Assembly: GCA_004282875.1 (NCBI GenBank)
Contig: SHLT01000005.1
Span: 1 to 54,123 of the forward strand
Reading direction: 5' to 3'
Source: Chromatiales bacterium
Lineage (GTDB): Bacteria > Pseudomonadota > Gammaproteobacteria > Steroidobacterales > Woeseiaceae
DNA: 54,123 nucleotides
Position numbers and translations under genes: made by a program. Below are positions 28,656-37,052 of the stretch, in pieces. Each line of letters starts with the position of its first letter. Position 1 is the stretch's first letter. The notes beneath the pieces are model-generated. The model searched no databases and had not been told where the DNA came from. It saw only the letters and a program-made list of their open reading frames with translations.

Positions 28656-30608
28656 CTAGCGGCGCTTGGTGTCGACCTTGCCGCCGGAGATGTCCATTTC
28701 CGCCGTTTCGTCGTCATTCGCGACTGGCATTTCCGCCGTCTTTTCGTCGTTTGTCATGTTGACCGTAACGGCTGCGGTTGCGTCGAGCTGCTGCTGCTGA
28801 GTTTCCGTATCTACCGTGTCGTCGTCAGCCGCCGGCATTTCCGCAGTCGCATCGAATTCCGATACATCGGCAAGCGGCATCTCGGATGTCTCGTCGTCGA
28901 GCGAGGGGTCGTCGAACGTCTCACTAAGGTCCGCTGCGGCGCGTTCAATCTCCGCGTTCAGAGCCTGCGTTGCTGTCAGTTCGTCTTCATAGTCCTGCGC
29001 GAGAATCTCGGCGACGTCCTCGTTGATCGTGTATTCGTCAGTGGGCGACATGTCCTGCTTGACAGTGTACTCATCGGTCGATGAGTCATCGGTTTCGAAT
29101 TGAGGCGCCTTGGTCGCATCGAGAACGAGCGACACTTCGAAGTCGTCGTCCTCAGGCAGGATTTCACTCTCGAGAATTGAATCCGTCTTGACGCGCGGCG
29201 GGGGCAGTCCCTCCGAGGTGTCGTCGACCGGCTGCGGCTCAAAGGGCAGCTCGATATCGACATCGGTTGGCGCGGCGAAGCCGAAGTCCTGCGCGACGTC
29301 CATATCCGTACCACCGGCCAGGCCGGTGCCGAGCACGAGATCGGCGTCGAGCGCGAGGTTCTCCTCAGTTGGGGAGTCGTCTTCGATATCGTACTCGTCA
29401 TCGGCAAGCTCATAGCTTGCAGGGCTTACGGCCGCGGCGCCGACGGGTGCCGCGCCGAAACGTTCGCGAATACGACGGCCAAAGAGCACCAGCACGCCAA
29501 AGATGGCGAGACCGCCGCCAATGAACCATGCGAGCATCGATGTTGATTCGCTACGCGATCCGGTGCTGATGATGGCGGTCGGAACATTGGGCGACTCGGA
29601 CGATGTCGTCGGGCCTTCGAGCTCGGTGTCGGGAATCGCGACCGTCGCTTCCGGTTCGACGTAAGGATTGTCACTTTCAACAACAGTGGGGCCAGAACTG
29701 ACTTCACTTCTCATCTCTGTTGCAAGCATGTCAGTGGCGGCTGTGTCGTTAACAACCGGCTGGGCCGCATCATCGAGAATGGGTGGTTCGTAAACCGCGC
29801 CATCGACAGTGTCCACGATTGGCAACTCGGCGGCCGCCGCGACCGCCGGGGCTGCGGCAGGCGTCGCCGCGCTGACGACAGGGGCCGAACCGTCGAGGCT
29901 CGGGATCGTCAACCAGGCACCCGCTTTGAGTTTGTTCGGGTCGTCGTCGATAAAGGCGTCAGGATTCGCAACGAAAATCGTGTTGACCGCTGGCCACAAG
30001 CTCATCGAGCGGTTTTCGATGCGGCTGACGATCTCGCCCAGCGTCTCACCGGGTTTCACCTGGTAGCGCGTCGCCTGCCCAATAGGCGTGGTGTCCGTCG
30101 TTCTCGCAGGCTGCGTAGTCGTGCGCACGACGGGCTGCGGGGCCGCGGCAACAACGGGCGCCGCTTGCGGGGTGGCAGCGGCAGCCTGGGCCTCTGCAAC
30201 GGCGGCCGGATCGACGAACAGCATATATTCGCGGCTGAGGTTTGGCGTGTACGGGCAGTTGATCGTGACGCGCGTGGCCATCATGGGCTCGCGAATAATC
30301 GTCCGGCCTGTAATCAGGATGGCGGTATCCGTCACGCTGATGGTGCTGCGTCCAATACCTGGCAAATCGCTGGTTGAACGGCCACCGCCGACCGACACGC
30401 AGGCATCGCTGAGCATTTCATTGGGTGCGAGCGCATAAGCGATGCTCGCCCGCAGCGGCTGTCCGAGATTCGATTGCACAGTCAGCTCACCCAGTTCCAG
30501 TGCTGCAGCCGGCGTTACCGCGAGGCCGCCGCCAAGTGCGACCAGGGGCAGAAGAGCGCGCTTCGAGGCGCGGTCCTTCGCATGCATGGGAGTAAGTGTT
30601 TTGTTCAC
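28656..30608 (-). CDS. FimV-like LysM protein (second FimV-family gene)
   Basis: 650 residues. A signal peptide (ALLPLVALGGGLAVTPAAA, about 18-36) is followed by a FimV-type N-terminal beta domain (LELGELTVQSNLGQPLRASI) and a LysM domain at about 183-245 (YQVKPGETLGEIVSRIENRS). A single transmembrane helix lies at about 356-378, and a very acidic cytoplasmic tail ends the protein. The tail repeats a TAEMPxA-like motif about four times (SEMPLADVS, TAEMPAADD, TAEMPVAND, TAEMDIS). Unlike the FimV at 40.2 kb it has no recognisable C-terminal TPR motif. FimV/HubP proteins mark cell poles through peptidoglycan and recruit pilus and signalling proteins. The FimX-like gene lies immediately upstream on the same strand. 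Confidence 0.78.
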   Translation of the reverse strand: MNKTLTPMHAKDRASKRALLPLVALGGGLAVTPAAALELGELTVQSNLGQPLRASIAYALAPNEMLSDACVSVGGGRSTSDLPGIGRSTISVTDTAILITGRTIIREPMMATRVTINCPYTPNLSREYMLFVDPAAVAEAQAAAATPQAAPVVAAAPQPVVRTTTQPARTTDTTPIGQATRYQVKPGETLGEIVSRIENRSMSLWPAVNTIFVANPDAFIDDDPNKLKAGAWLTIPSLDGSAPVVSAATPAAAPAVAAAAELPIVDTVDGAVYEPPILDDAAQPVVNDTAATDMLATEMRSEVSSGPTVVESDNPYVEPEATVAIPDTELEGPTTSSESPNVPTAIISTGSRSESTSMLAWFIGGGLAIFGVLVLFGRRIRERFGAAPVGAAAVSPASYELADDEYDIEDDSPTEENLALDADLVLGTGLAGGTDMDVAQDFGFAAPTDVDIELPFEPQPVDDTSEGLPPPRVKTDSILESEILPEDDDFEVSLVLDATKAPQFETDDSSTDEYTVKQDMSPTDEYTINEDVAEILAQDYEDELTATQALNAEIERAAADLSETFDDPSLDDETSEMPLADVSEFDATAEMPAADDDTVDTETQQQQLDATAAVTVNMTNDEKTAEMPVANDDETAEMDISGGKVDTKRR

Positions 30609-30693
30609 TTCATGTTCCTCGAAAAATACTTGCAGGACTCAGTCTAGGATTAAGGCGCATCCATCGCTAAGAACCTATTCTAGTTTTTTGGCG

Positions 30694-30717
30694 GAACCAC
30701 CTGTTAGCGGGTGGTTC
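30694..30717 (-). other. Hairpin between the FimX-like and FimV-like genes
   Basis: GAACCACC (30694-30701) and GGTGGTTC (30710-30717) form a perfect 8-bp stem with an 8-nt loop, 40 bp past the FimX-like stop in the 148-bp gap. Neither strand has a U-tract after the stem: the minus strand reads CGCCAAAAAAC. It is therefore a processing or attenuation hairpin at best. Confidence 0.4.
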
Positions 30718-30756
30718 AGAGATGGGCCTGTGACATGCGTCACACTTTGCCGGGCA

Positions 30757-32868
30757 TCAGGTAGCCTGTGCGGCGGTCAATTCGTCGAGGGTCGTATTGA
30801 TGACGTCGCTCTCGTTGTGTTGCAGTACAACTTCGGGCTCGTGAACATAATGTCCCTGCATAAAGTCGAGACCGAGCTGGAACAGTACGGCCATGGCATT
30901 GGCGTTTTCCACTCGTTCTGCGATGGTCTTGATCTCGCGTGACTGTGCCGCCGCGACGATTCTCTTGACCGCGGCCTGCATGGATTCGTCCGTCATCAGC
31001 GTATGCATGAGTTCGCCGTCGATCTTGATGTAGTCCGGCTTGAGGATATCCAGAATCTGGAAGCGGTCGCGATCGACGCCATAGTGCTCGAGCGCAAATC
31101 CGATGCCGAGTTGGCGCGTGTGCTTCACCAGCGCCCTGGTCTGCTTGATATGCTTGGCTGCGTCCGTTTCGGGAATCTGGACGACGAGGCGCGAACAGTC
31201 GAATTCGCTTTCGTCGAGTTTCTGCTGTATCCACGCGGCGGTTGACGGGTCCGTTAATGATTGCCTGGACAGGCGCACGAATACGCGATCTGCGTCATTC
31301 TTCGCACAGAAATCCATCGCCGCCGTCAACATCCAGCGGTCGATGTTCTTCATCATGTTGTTGCGTTCTGCGGCGGGAATGAATTCGGACGGAAGTACGG
31401 AGTTGTTCTGCTCGTCGATCATGCGTACGAGAAGGTCGTACATTTGGATGGAATCGCTGCGCAGGCCGGCAATTGGCAATTGTGCGAGGCGGAATCGATT
31501 GTCCATCAGCGCGGCCTTCAGGTGTTTGACCCAAATAGCGTCGAACTCACGCTGCTTCGTATCTTCGTCAGCGGCTTCGCTGAGGTATGAGGTGTTGCCA
31601 CCTTCTTCCTTCCCCAGCCGATACGCACTTACGGCGGCTGCCACAAAGTCTTCGAGGCTCTCGAATACTTCATTAGCGCCGCAGGCGCCAACCGTACAGG
31701 TCATTTGCGTCGATGTGTCACCCACTTCGAAGGTGACACTCTCCAGATGATCGATCAGCTGTTTGCCCCAGACCTGCGCATCCCTGGCACTGCCGCGCTC
31801 CAGCAGGACCATCAGTGAGGTGCCTTCGAAGCGTCCGGCAACATCACGCGGCTGCATCCGCTTGCGGACGACCTCAGCGAACTGCGCAAGAATTTCCTCG
31901 GACCGGATAATGCCAACCTTGTCTCGAACGTCGCTGAACTTGTCGGGCTTGATGTAAACCAGGCAGTGCGTGCCGGAAGCGGGTTTGCGCTTCAGTCGCT
32001 TGGCGACGCGTTCGAGGAATTGTGCGCGGTGGAAAAACAATGTCGTTGGGTCACGCTTGAGGGCATCGTGAACGAGTTTGGTGGGTTCCTCCGCAACCTT
32101 GAGTTGCTGGGCGATACGTATCTGTACGTTCGGGCCGTCCTCGAGATCGATCTTCCGGAATTCAAGGTGAAGTTCTTCGGCATCTCCGGTGTCGATGTGA
32201 GTCTTGACGATAAGCTTCTCGTCCCGTTGCCATTTGCCGGCAATCGTGGCGATCAGGGCACCCTTCAGGGCAGCCTGGCTCTCTGCCTCGAAGTAGTCCA
32301 TGACAGGCAAACCAAGCAGCTCGTCGCGTTCCTTGATTTTGAATTGCTTGAGCCATGCGTCGTTGACGTCAGTGAAAATGCCTTCCTGCACCAGCGCATA
32401 GCTGCTGGCGGACGTGGCCATATGGTCCTTGAGATGCTTCTTGTATTCGGTCGCGGACTGGAGGGTGGAGTTTAGTGCCCGCTCGACCCGCAATGCGCGT
32501 AGCTCACGAGAGACGACCGACTGCAGGCGCTTTTTCAGGCCTATCGAAACCAGGTCGCAGGCGCCGGAACGCATTGCCGACTCGATGTCGGCTTCTTCCG
32601 CGTTCTCCTGCATTACGATGACCGGGACCTCGGGGTTGTAACGGTCCTTTTGCTTGACCACCTGCCGGATCGAGTCGGGGTAGCTGTCAGAGTTCAGGAT
32701 CAGCAGTTCGACCATCTCGGCCGCCAACGTATCGGCCAGCCGGGTCGGGTTGGCTGTCCAGTGGCAATGCGCCGCGTGGCCCGCGTCGCGAAGCGCACTA
32801 TTGATCAGCTCTACGTCGTCCTGATGTTCGCTCAGGACCGCAATTGATATGCTCTGACGCCCGTTCAA
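30757..32868 (-). CDS. FimX-like pseudo-receiver/PAS/degenerate GGDEF-EAL protein
   Basis: 703 residues, close to FimX (about 690). Domains: an N-terminal receiver-like fold (about 8-115) with Asn59 where the phosphoacceptor aspartate should be (ELLILNSD); a PAS domain (about 145-250, EGIFTDVNDAWLKQFKIKER); a GGDEF-like domain (about 285-425) with EGTSL in place of GGDEF; and an EAL-like domain (about 440-690) reading DLL in place of EAL and lacking DFGTGYSS. Catalysis of c-di-GMP synthesis or hydrolysis is therefore unlikely. In FimX the degenerate EAL domain binds c-di-GMP and drives polar type IV pilus assembly. The FimV-like gene downstream supports that reading. Orthology is an inference from architecture. 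Confidence 0.78.
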   Translation of the reverse strand: MNGRQSISIAVLSEHQDDVELINSALRDAGHAAHCHWTANPTRLADTLAAEMVELLILNSDSYPDSIRQVVKQKDRYNPEVPVIVMQENAEEADIESAMRSGACDLVSIGLKKRLQSVVSRELRALRVERALNSTLQSATEYKKHLKDHMATSASSYALVQEGIFTDVNDAWLKQFKIKERDELLGLPVMDYFEAESQAALKGALIATIAGKWQRDEKLIVKTHIDTGDAEELHLEFRKIDLEDGPNVQIRIAQQLKVAEEPTKLVHDALKRDPTTLFFHRAQFLERVAKRLKRKPASGTHCLVYIKPDKFSDVRDKVGIIRSEEILAQFAEVVRKRMQPRDVAGRFEGTSLMVLLERGSARDAQVWGKQLIDHLESVTFEVGDTSTQMTCTVGACGANEVFESLEDFVAAAVSAYRLGKEEGGNTSYLSEAADEDTKQREFDAIWVKHLKAALMDNRFRLAQLPIAGLRSDSIQMYDLLVRMIDEQNNSVLPSEFIPAAERNNMMKNIDRWMLTAAMDFCAKNDADRVFVRLSRQSLTDPSTAAWIQQKLDESEFDCSRLVVQIPETDAAKHIKQTRALVKHTRQLGIGFALEHYGVDRDRFQILDILKPDYIKIDGELMHTLMTDESMQAAVKRIVAAAQSREIKTIAERVENANAMAVLFQLGLDFMQGHYVHEPEVVLQHNESDVINTTLDELTAAQAT

Positions 32869-32992
32869 GTCCTAATCCCTGGCAAACCGGTTGCTTCCCC
32901 GTGATGTCCATATTCTGTTAATAATTATGGAGTCTAGACACTGTAGCGAGGGGAGTCCCGGCCCGGAGTCCAAAACCGTGACCTGAATCAAG

Positions 32993-33033
32993 TTTCGGCT
33001 CGTTTCGAGGCCATTTCAGGCCGAAAATTCGGC
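32993..33033 (+). promoter_or_regulatory. Possible alternative hairpins in the efp leader region
   Basis: TTTCGGC (32993-32999), GCCGAAA (33020-33026) and TTCGGC (33028-33033) can form two mutually exclusive stems, the middle segment pairing with either flank. They lie about 75-115 bp before efp in a 240-bp gene-free gap that otherwise shows only AT-rich bases near 32917-32930. No U-tract follows, and it may lie upstream of transcription. Weak evidence. Confidence 0.25.
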
Positions 33034-33108
33034 TGGCGTCCGACGTTCACTCCGGTATCATAGCGCCTCGCCGCGCACCCGCGGCCCTGCTTCCTGAGAG
33101 CGATAACC

Positions 33109-33675
33109 ATGGCAAATTACAGCACCAGCGAATTCCGGTCCGGTTTGCGGATCATTATTGACGGCGACCCATGCATTATCGTGGACAACGAATTCGTTAA
33201 GCCGGGCAAAGGCCAAGCGTTCAACCGCGTCAGGATCAAGAATCTGAAAACCGGGAAGACCGTCGACAAGACGTTCAAATCGGGCGAATCAGTCGAGGCT
33301 GCCGACGTCATGGACACGGAGATGCAGTACCTCTACTCGGACGGCGAGTTCTGGCATTTCATGTTGCCGGATACGTTCGAGCAGTACGCGGCTGACGCCA
33401 AAGCTGTCGGCGATGCGCAGGACTGGATCACGGATGGCGATATGTGCGGCATCACGCTGTGGAACAACTCGCCGCTGATCGTTTCCGCGCCGAATTTCGT
33501 CGAGCTGGAGATCACCGAGACGGACCCCGGGGTCAAGGGCGATACAGCGAGCGGCGGCGTGAAACCGGCAACCCTGTCGACGGGAGCGGTTGTACGGGTT
33601 CCGTTATTCGTTGATCAGGGCGAGGTGATCAAGGTCGATACACGTTCACGTGAGTACGTGTCGCGCGTCAAATAA
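33109..33675 (+). CDS. efp: Elongation factor P
   Basis: 188 residues, the same length as E. coli EF-P. It binds between the P and E sites of ribosomes stalled at polyproline and promotes peptide-bond formation. The three-domain fold is visible: N-terminal [11 protein letters not shown], the loop [11 protein letters not shown] whose Lys34 is the site of beta-lysylation, then [16 protein letters not shown] and the C-terminal [20 protein letters not shown] and [10 protein letters not shown]. The modifying ligase gene epmA is only 0.5 kb away on the opposite strand. The stop overlaps the end of the convergent sulfoxide reductase gene by 8 bp. Confidence 0.98.
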   Translation: MANYSTSEFRSGLRIIIDGDPCIIVDNEFVKPGKGQAFNRVRIKNLKTGKTVDKTFKSGESVEAADVMDTEMQYLYSDGEFWHFMLPDTFEQYAADAKAVGDAQDWITDGDMCGITLWNNSPLIVSAPNFVELEITETDPGVKGDTASGGVKPATLSTGAVVRVPLFVDQGEVIKVDTRSREYVSRVK

Positions 33676-34141
33676 AATACTTGCGCTTCTCCTGCAGCGC
33701 GCAGAAAGTCTCGCATAGTTTTTCCACGCCCACCTGGTCGGCCGGATTGAAACGGCGCGTTATCGGGCTGTCGATATCGAGCACGCCGATAAGCCGGTCA
33801 TGCACGATCAACGGAACGACAAGTTCGGATCGCGAATCCGGGTCGCACACGATGTGTCCGGGAAACGAGTGAACGTCGGCCACGCGCTGTGTTTCACGCG
33901 TTGCCGCGGCCGCGCCGCAGACGCCTTCATCCAGCGCGATATGCACACAGGCGGGTTTGCCCTGGAATGGACCCAGCACGAGTTCGTCGTCTCGCAAGAC
34001 GTAGACACCGAGCCAGTTGATTTCCTCGAGCGCGCTGTACAACAGCGCGACGAAGTTGGCGGTCGCGGCAAGCGCGTCGCGTTCACCGTCCAGGAGAGCA
34101 TGCAGCTGTGAGTTGAGCAGCTTGTAGTTCGTGTCGATCAT
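33668..34141 (-). CDS. msrC: Free methionine-(R)-sulfoxide reductase (GAF-type)
   Basis: 157 residues forming one GAF domain of the fRMsr type. It shows [20 protein letters not shown], then three conserved cysteines in [19 protein letters not shown] and [16 protein letters not shown], and VLDIDSP. The enzyme reduces free methionine-R-sulfoxide using thioredoxin; the GAF domain is the catalytic unit and not a sensor. The start at 34141 overlaps the epmA stop by 4 bp (ATGA), so the two are translationally coupled. It is convergent with efp with an 8-bp overlap. Confidence 0.92.
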   Translation of the reverse strand: MIDTNYKLLNSQLHALLDGERDALAATANFVALLYSALEEINWLGVYVLRDDELVLGPFQGKPACVHIALDEGVCGAAAATRETQRVADVHSFPGHIVCDPDSRSELVVPLIVHDRLIGVLDIDSPITRRFNPADQVGVEKLCETFCALQEKRKYFI

Positions 34142-35109
34142 GCGCCTTCTTCGAAAGTGAATGAAATTACGTCACGTATATCGTCGGTCTTGTCGCACAG
34201 CATTTGCAAGCGCTCGAGCCCCATCGCAACCCCTGCACACTGTGGCAGACCGGCGGCGAGAGCGGCAAGCAGGTTCTGGTCCACGGGCCGAACGATTTGT
34301 CCGCGACGTTTGCGGCTTTCGATGTCACTGGCGATCCGCGCAGCCTGCTCCGCGGCGTCCGTCAATTCGACGTACCCGTTGGCGAGTTCCAACGGCCCGA
34401 GGAAGATTTCAAAACGATCTGCGACGTCAGGATCCCCCGGGCAGAGGCGCGCCAGTGCGGCCTGGCTGGCCGGGTAGTGCTGCAGCACAGTCAGTCGATT
34501 CGCGGCGAACGAGGGAATGACGCGGGTTGCGAGCAGCAGGTCGAGCCAGTCGTCCCGCTCGCGCCCCAGCGCCGCCTGCAACTGCTCATCGGCATCGGCG
34601 GCGCGGATCAGCTTGTCGAGGCTGGCGGTTCGCGCATCAACGCCGACCGTATTGAGGAAGGCGTCATAGTAATCAATGCGCACGGGTAATTCCGTCGGTG
34701 CCGCGTCCGCGAGCACCTGGCCGATGAGCGACGTCGTGTCCTGGATAATCTGAGACAGCCCCATGTCGAGGCGATACCACTCCAGCATCGTGAATTCCGG
34801 CTGGTGCTTCCTGCCTGCCTCGCCATCGCGAAAGACCCGGGCGATCGAGAAAATGTCGGGGTAGCCTGCCGCCAGCAGGCGTTTCATGCAGAATTCAGGC
34901 GAGGTGTGCAGGAATAACGGTCCGCCACCGACGGCACAGTCCGTGATTTCGAGGCTTTCTATCTGAATGTCGCTGACCGCCGTTCGGCTCAGGGCGGGCG
35001 TGTCGACCTCGAGTACGTTCGTCGTGTCAAAGTAGTTGCGTACGCGCCGCAACATGGCGGCCCGACTGCGTGCGGCCTCCGGGCCCGTCGCGGGTCGCCA
35101 GTCATTCAC
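34138..35109 (-). CDS. epmA: EF-P--(R)-beta-lysine ligase
   Basis: 323 residues, a class II lysyl-tRNA-synthetase-like catalytic domain without the anticodon-binding domain. Motif 2 region FSIARVFRDGEAGRKHQPEFTML (split across about 90-112) and motif 3 GVAMGLERLQML near the C-terminus are clear. LHTSPEFCMKRLLAAG is also present. It attaches beta-lysine to Lys34 of EF-P. The mutase EpmB that makes beta-lysine is not in the window. It overlaps psd upstream (4 bp) and msrC downstream (4 bp). The epmA/psd neighbourhood is also found in E. coli. Confidence 0.96.
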   Translation of the reverse strand: MNDWRPATGPEAARSRAAMLRRVRNYFDTTNVLEVDTPALSRTAVSDIQIESLEITDCAVGGGPLFLHTSPEFCMKRLLAAGYPDIFSIARVFRDGEAGRKHQPEFTMLEWYRLDMGLSQIIQDTTSLIGQVLADAAPTELPVRIDYYDAFLNTVGVDARTASLDKLIRAADADEQLQAALGRERDDWLDLLLATRVIPSFAANRLTVLQHYPASQAALARLCPGDPDVADRFEIFLGPLELANGYVELTDAAEQAARIASDIESRKRRGQIVRPVDQNLLAALAAGLPQCAGVAMGLERLQMLCDKTDDIRDVISFTFEEGA

Positions 35110-35969
35110 TCCGCAGGTCTCTTCAGTTCACCAATCTCGACACCCATACGCAGCGTCTCGCCCGTTTCCAGATCGTCGTCCCACTCGCACACGCCCTCGG
35201 GCAGCAGCATGATGACGGTCGACCCCATGTTGAACCAGCCGAGCAGGTCGCCTTTGTCCACGGTGGTCGGGTGCCCTGACAGGTCGAGAATGTCGACGAC
35301 ACCGGACTTGCGAGGACGAATCTCACCGCTCCACGGTGTCGAAATGCTGCCGACATTCAGTGCGCCAACGAAGATCAGGACCGCCGGACCAAAGTCCGTG
35401 CGGAAGTGCATGATCAGCCGTTCGTTACGGCGAAACAGACCGTCGAGGCGGGAAACCGTCGCTTCATTCACGCTGAACAGGTCGCCCGGCACGTAGCGCG
35501 CAGCAACGAGTTCACCCGCCATTGGTGCATGGACCCGGTGATAGTTGTAAGGCGCGAGGTAGATTGTCGCGAAGCTGCCGTCCCGATAGTGGTCGACTTC
35601 CGCGAGATCGGTCGCCAGCAGGTCGCCGAGAGAGTAGTCGATCCCCTTGGCCTGGAAAACGCTATCAGCGCGGATGGCCCCTGCGAAGCTGACGGTGCCG
35701 TCGACGGGCGAGACGATCGCGTTTTCGTCGCCGTCAATCGGCCGTGTTCCGTCGGCGAGTTCGCGGATGAAGAAATCGTTAAACGTCGGGAAATCGCCAG
35801 GTACGTTGAGCCTGACCTCCTCGAGATCGACATCGAAGGCGCTGGCGAATCGCGCAATCAGGAAATTCTTGACGCGGGTATGCCGAATCCTCGCAATGCG
35901 CCAGATAGCCGCCGTGAGCCAATGACGCGGCAGCAGATACTGCAATGCGACGAACGCGATGGCCTTCAT
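35106..35969 (-). CDS. psd: Phosphatidylserine decarboxylase proenzyme
   Basis: 287 residues, the bacterial type I length. The proenzyme self-cleaves at a GS bond to create a pyruvoyl group; here the site is FNMGSTVIML, with MGST in place of the common LGST. Other blocks are FPTFNDFFIRELADGTRPID, SPVDGTVSFAG and APYNYHRVHAPMAGELV with the catalytic histidines. It makes phosphatidylethanolamine at the inner membrane. It overlaps the PCu(A)C gene by 4 bp upstream and epmA by 4 bp downstream. Confidence 0.96.
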   Translation of the reverse strand: MKAIAFVALQYLLPRHWLTAAIWRIARIRHTRVKNFLIARFASAFDVDLEEVRLNVPGDFPTFNDFFIRELADGTRPIDGDENAIVSPVDGTVSFAGAIRADSVFQAKGIDYSLGDLLATDLAEVDHYRDGSFATIYLAPYNYHRVHAPMAGELVAARYVPGDLFSVNEATVSRLDGLFRRNERLIMHFRTDFGPAVLIFVGALNVGSISTPWSGEIRPRKSGVVDILDLSGHPTTVDKGDLLGWFNMGSTVIMLLPEGVCEWDDDLETGETLRMGVEIGELKRPAE

Positions 35970-36385
35970 TGGTCTCCCTCCTCCGGGAAGGTGTAGTTCA
36001 CCGAAAGGATCGGCGTCCCGCCGCTGAAGAACTGCAGCGTGACGGCGCCCTCCAGGTCTTTGGGTCCCATCAGCATCAGGTGTTTGCCGCCGCGTTGGAG
36101 CGTCACGCTGTCGTGCGCCGGCACGGTCAATTCAGCTAGCTTGCGCATCCGTGAAACACCGTCGGTGATCGTCGTCTCATGGACTTCGACGCTGTTGAAT
36201 TGCGGACTCTCTACCCTGGTTATGCGCAGGGGTTCGTCGGTATTATTTGCGAGGACCAGGTAGCCGGCGCTCATGCGTCGCCCGGGCATCGGCTTCGTAA
36301 TTTCGAGCTCGCCAACCACCAGCGGTGGCTCGGGAGCTCCGCAGGCCGTAAGCAGGACAGCCAGTAAGAGCAGGGCGGCACGCAT
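35966..36385 (-). CDS. PCu(A)C-type periplasmic copper chaperone lipoprotein
   Basis: 139 residues. The N-terminus is a lipoprotein signal ending in the lipobox LLTAC (Cys about 15). The mature domain has the copper-binding pattern of the family: a VH pair in EVHETTITDGVSRMRKL and the downstream HLMLMG, giving the H/M ligand set H...M...H-x-M. PCu(A)C proteins carry Cu(I) in the periplasm and help build the CuA site of cytochrome c oxidase together with SCO proteins. The gene directly upstream encodes SCO, with abutting ends at 36385. Confidence 0.9.
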   Translation of the reverse strand: MRAALLLLAVLLTACGAPEPPLVVGELEITKPMPGRRMSAGYLVLANNTDEPLRITRVESPQFNSVEVHETTITDGVSRMRKLAELTVPAHDSVTLQRGGKHLMLMGPKDLEGAVTLQFFSGGTPILSVNYTFPEEGDQ

Positions 36386-36996
36386 CAGCGGTCATCCATC
36401 AGGATTGGAAGATCGCGGACATAATTGTCAACGACGTGCGGCGAGCCGATCAAGGAGTGGCGCTTGCCATCGGGATCGATAACGTAAACGCCGGCCCAGT
36501 GGTCGACAACATAGTTGTCCCCCTCGGTGCCGCGCTTCTCGAAATAGACGCCCAACTCCGTCGTGAGCTTGCGAATCTCCTCGATCGTTCCCGTGAGCCC
36601 CAGGTTGCCGTCGCCAAAGTAGTCGACGTACTGGCCGAGGATCTCGGGAGTGTCCCTCTCCGGGTCCACACTGACGAGGACGATGCGGGGCAGGGGCTGT
36701 TGTCCCATGCCGGCAAGAGTCTGCTTCGCGGTGGCGAGGACCTGCAGTGTCGTCGGGCAAATATCGGGGCAATGGGTGAAACCGAAGAACACCAGGTCCC
36801 ACTGACCCTCGAATACGCTTTGATCGACCTTGTCGCCATCCTGGTTAAGGAGCGAAAACTGGGGTACCGGTTCGGGTTCGGGCAGGATCAGCGCAGATGC
36901 CGGCACCGCGGGTGCCGTTGAGCGAATGGCGAGGAAGATGCCGGCAGCAAGCGCGACGGCCACAGCGGCGGCGATAACGAGGTTCTTGGGACTCAT
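36385..36996 (-). CDS. SCO1/SenC/PrrC family protein
   Basis: 203 residues with one N-terminal membrane anchor (LVIAAAVAVALAAGIFLAI, about 6-24). A thioredoxin-like domain follows, with the copper/redox motif in FTHCPDICPTTLQ (CxxxC) and the conserved histidine in VVDHWAGVYVID. SCO proteins assemble the CuA centre of cytochrome oxidase or act as thiol oxidoreductases. The PCu(A)C gene overlaps it by one base downstream. The gene is divergent from prmB with a 56-bp gap that must hold both promoters. Confidence 0.93.
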   Translation of the reverse strand: MSPKNLVIAAAVAVALAAGIFLAIRSTAPAVPASALILPEPEPVPQFSLLNQDGDKVDQSVFEGQWDLVFFGFTHCPDICPTTLQVLATAKQTLAGMGQQPLPRIVLVSVDPERDTPEILGQYVDYFGDGNLGLTGTIEEIRKLTTELGVYFEKRGTEGDNYVVDHWAGVYVIDPDGKRHSLIGSPHVVDNYVRDLPILMDDR

Positions 36997-37052
36997 GAAA
37001 GTGATCTGTTTATTGCGGACAACCAGGGGGCAATTCTACAGGCAGAACGACC

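Noticed and set aside
30694-30717. The hairpin between the FimX-like and FimV-like genes as an intrinsic terminator
   Set aside because: No U-tract follows it on either strand.
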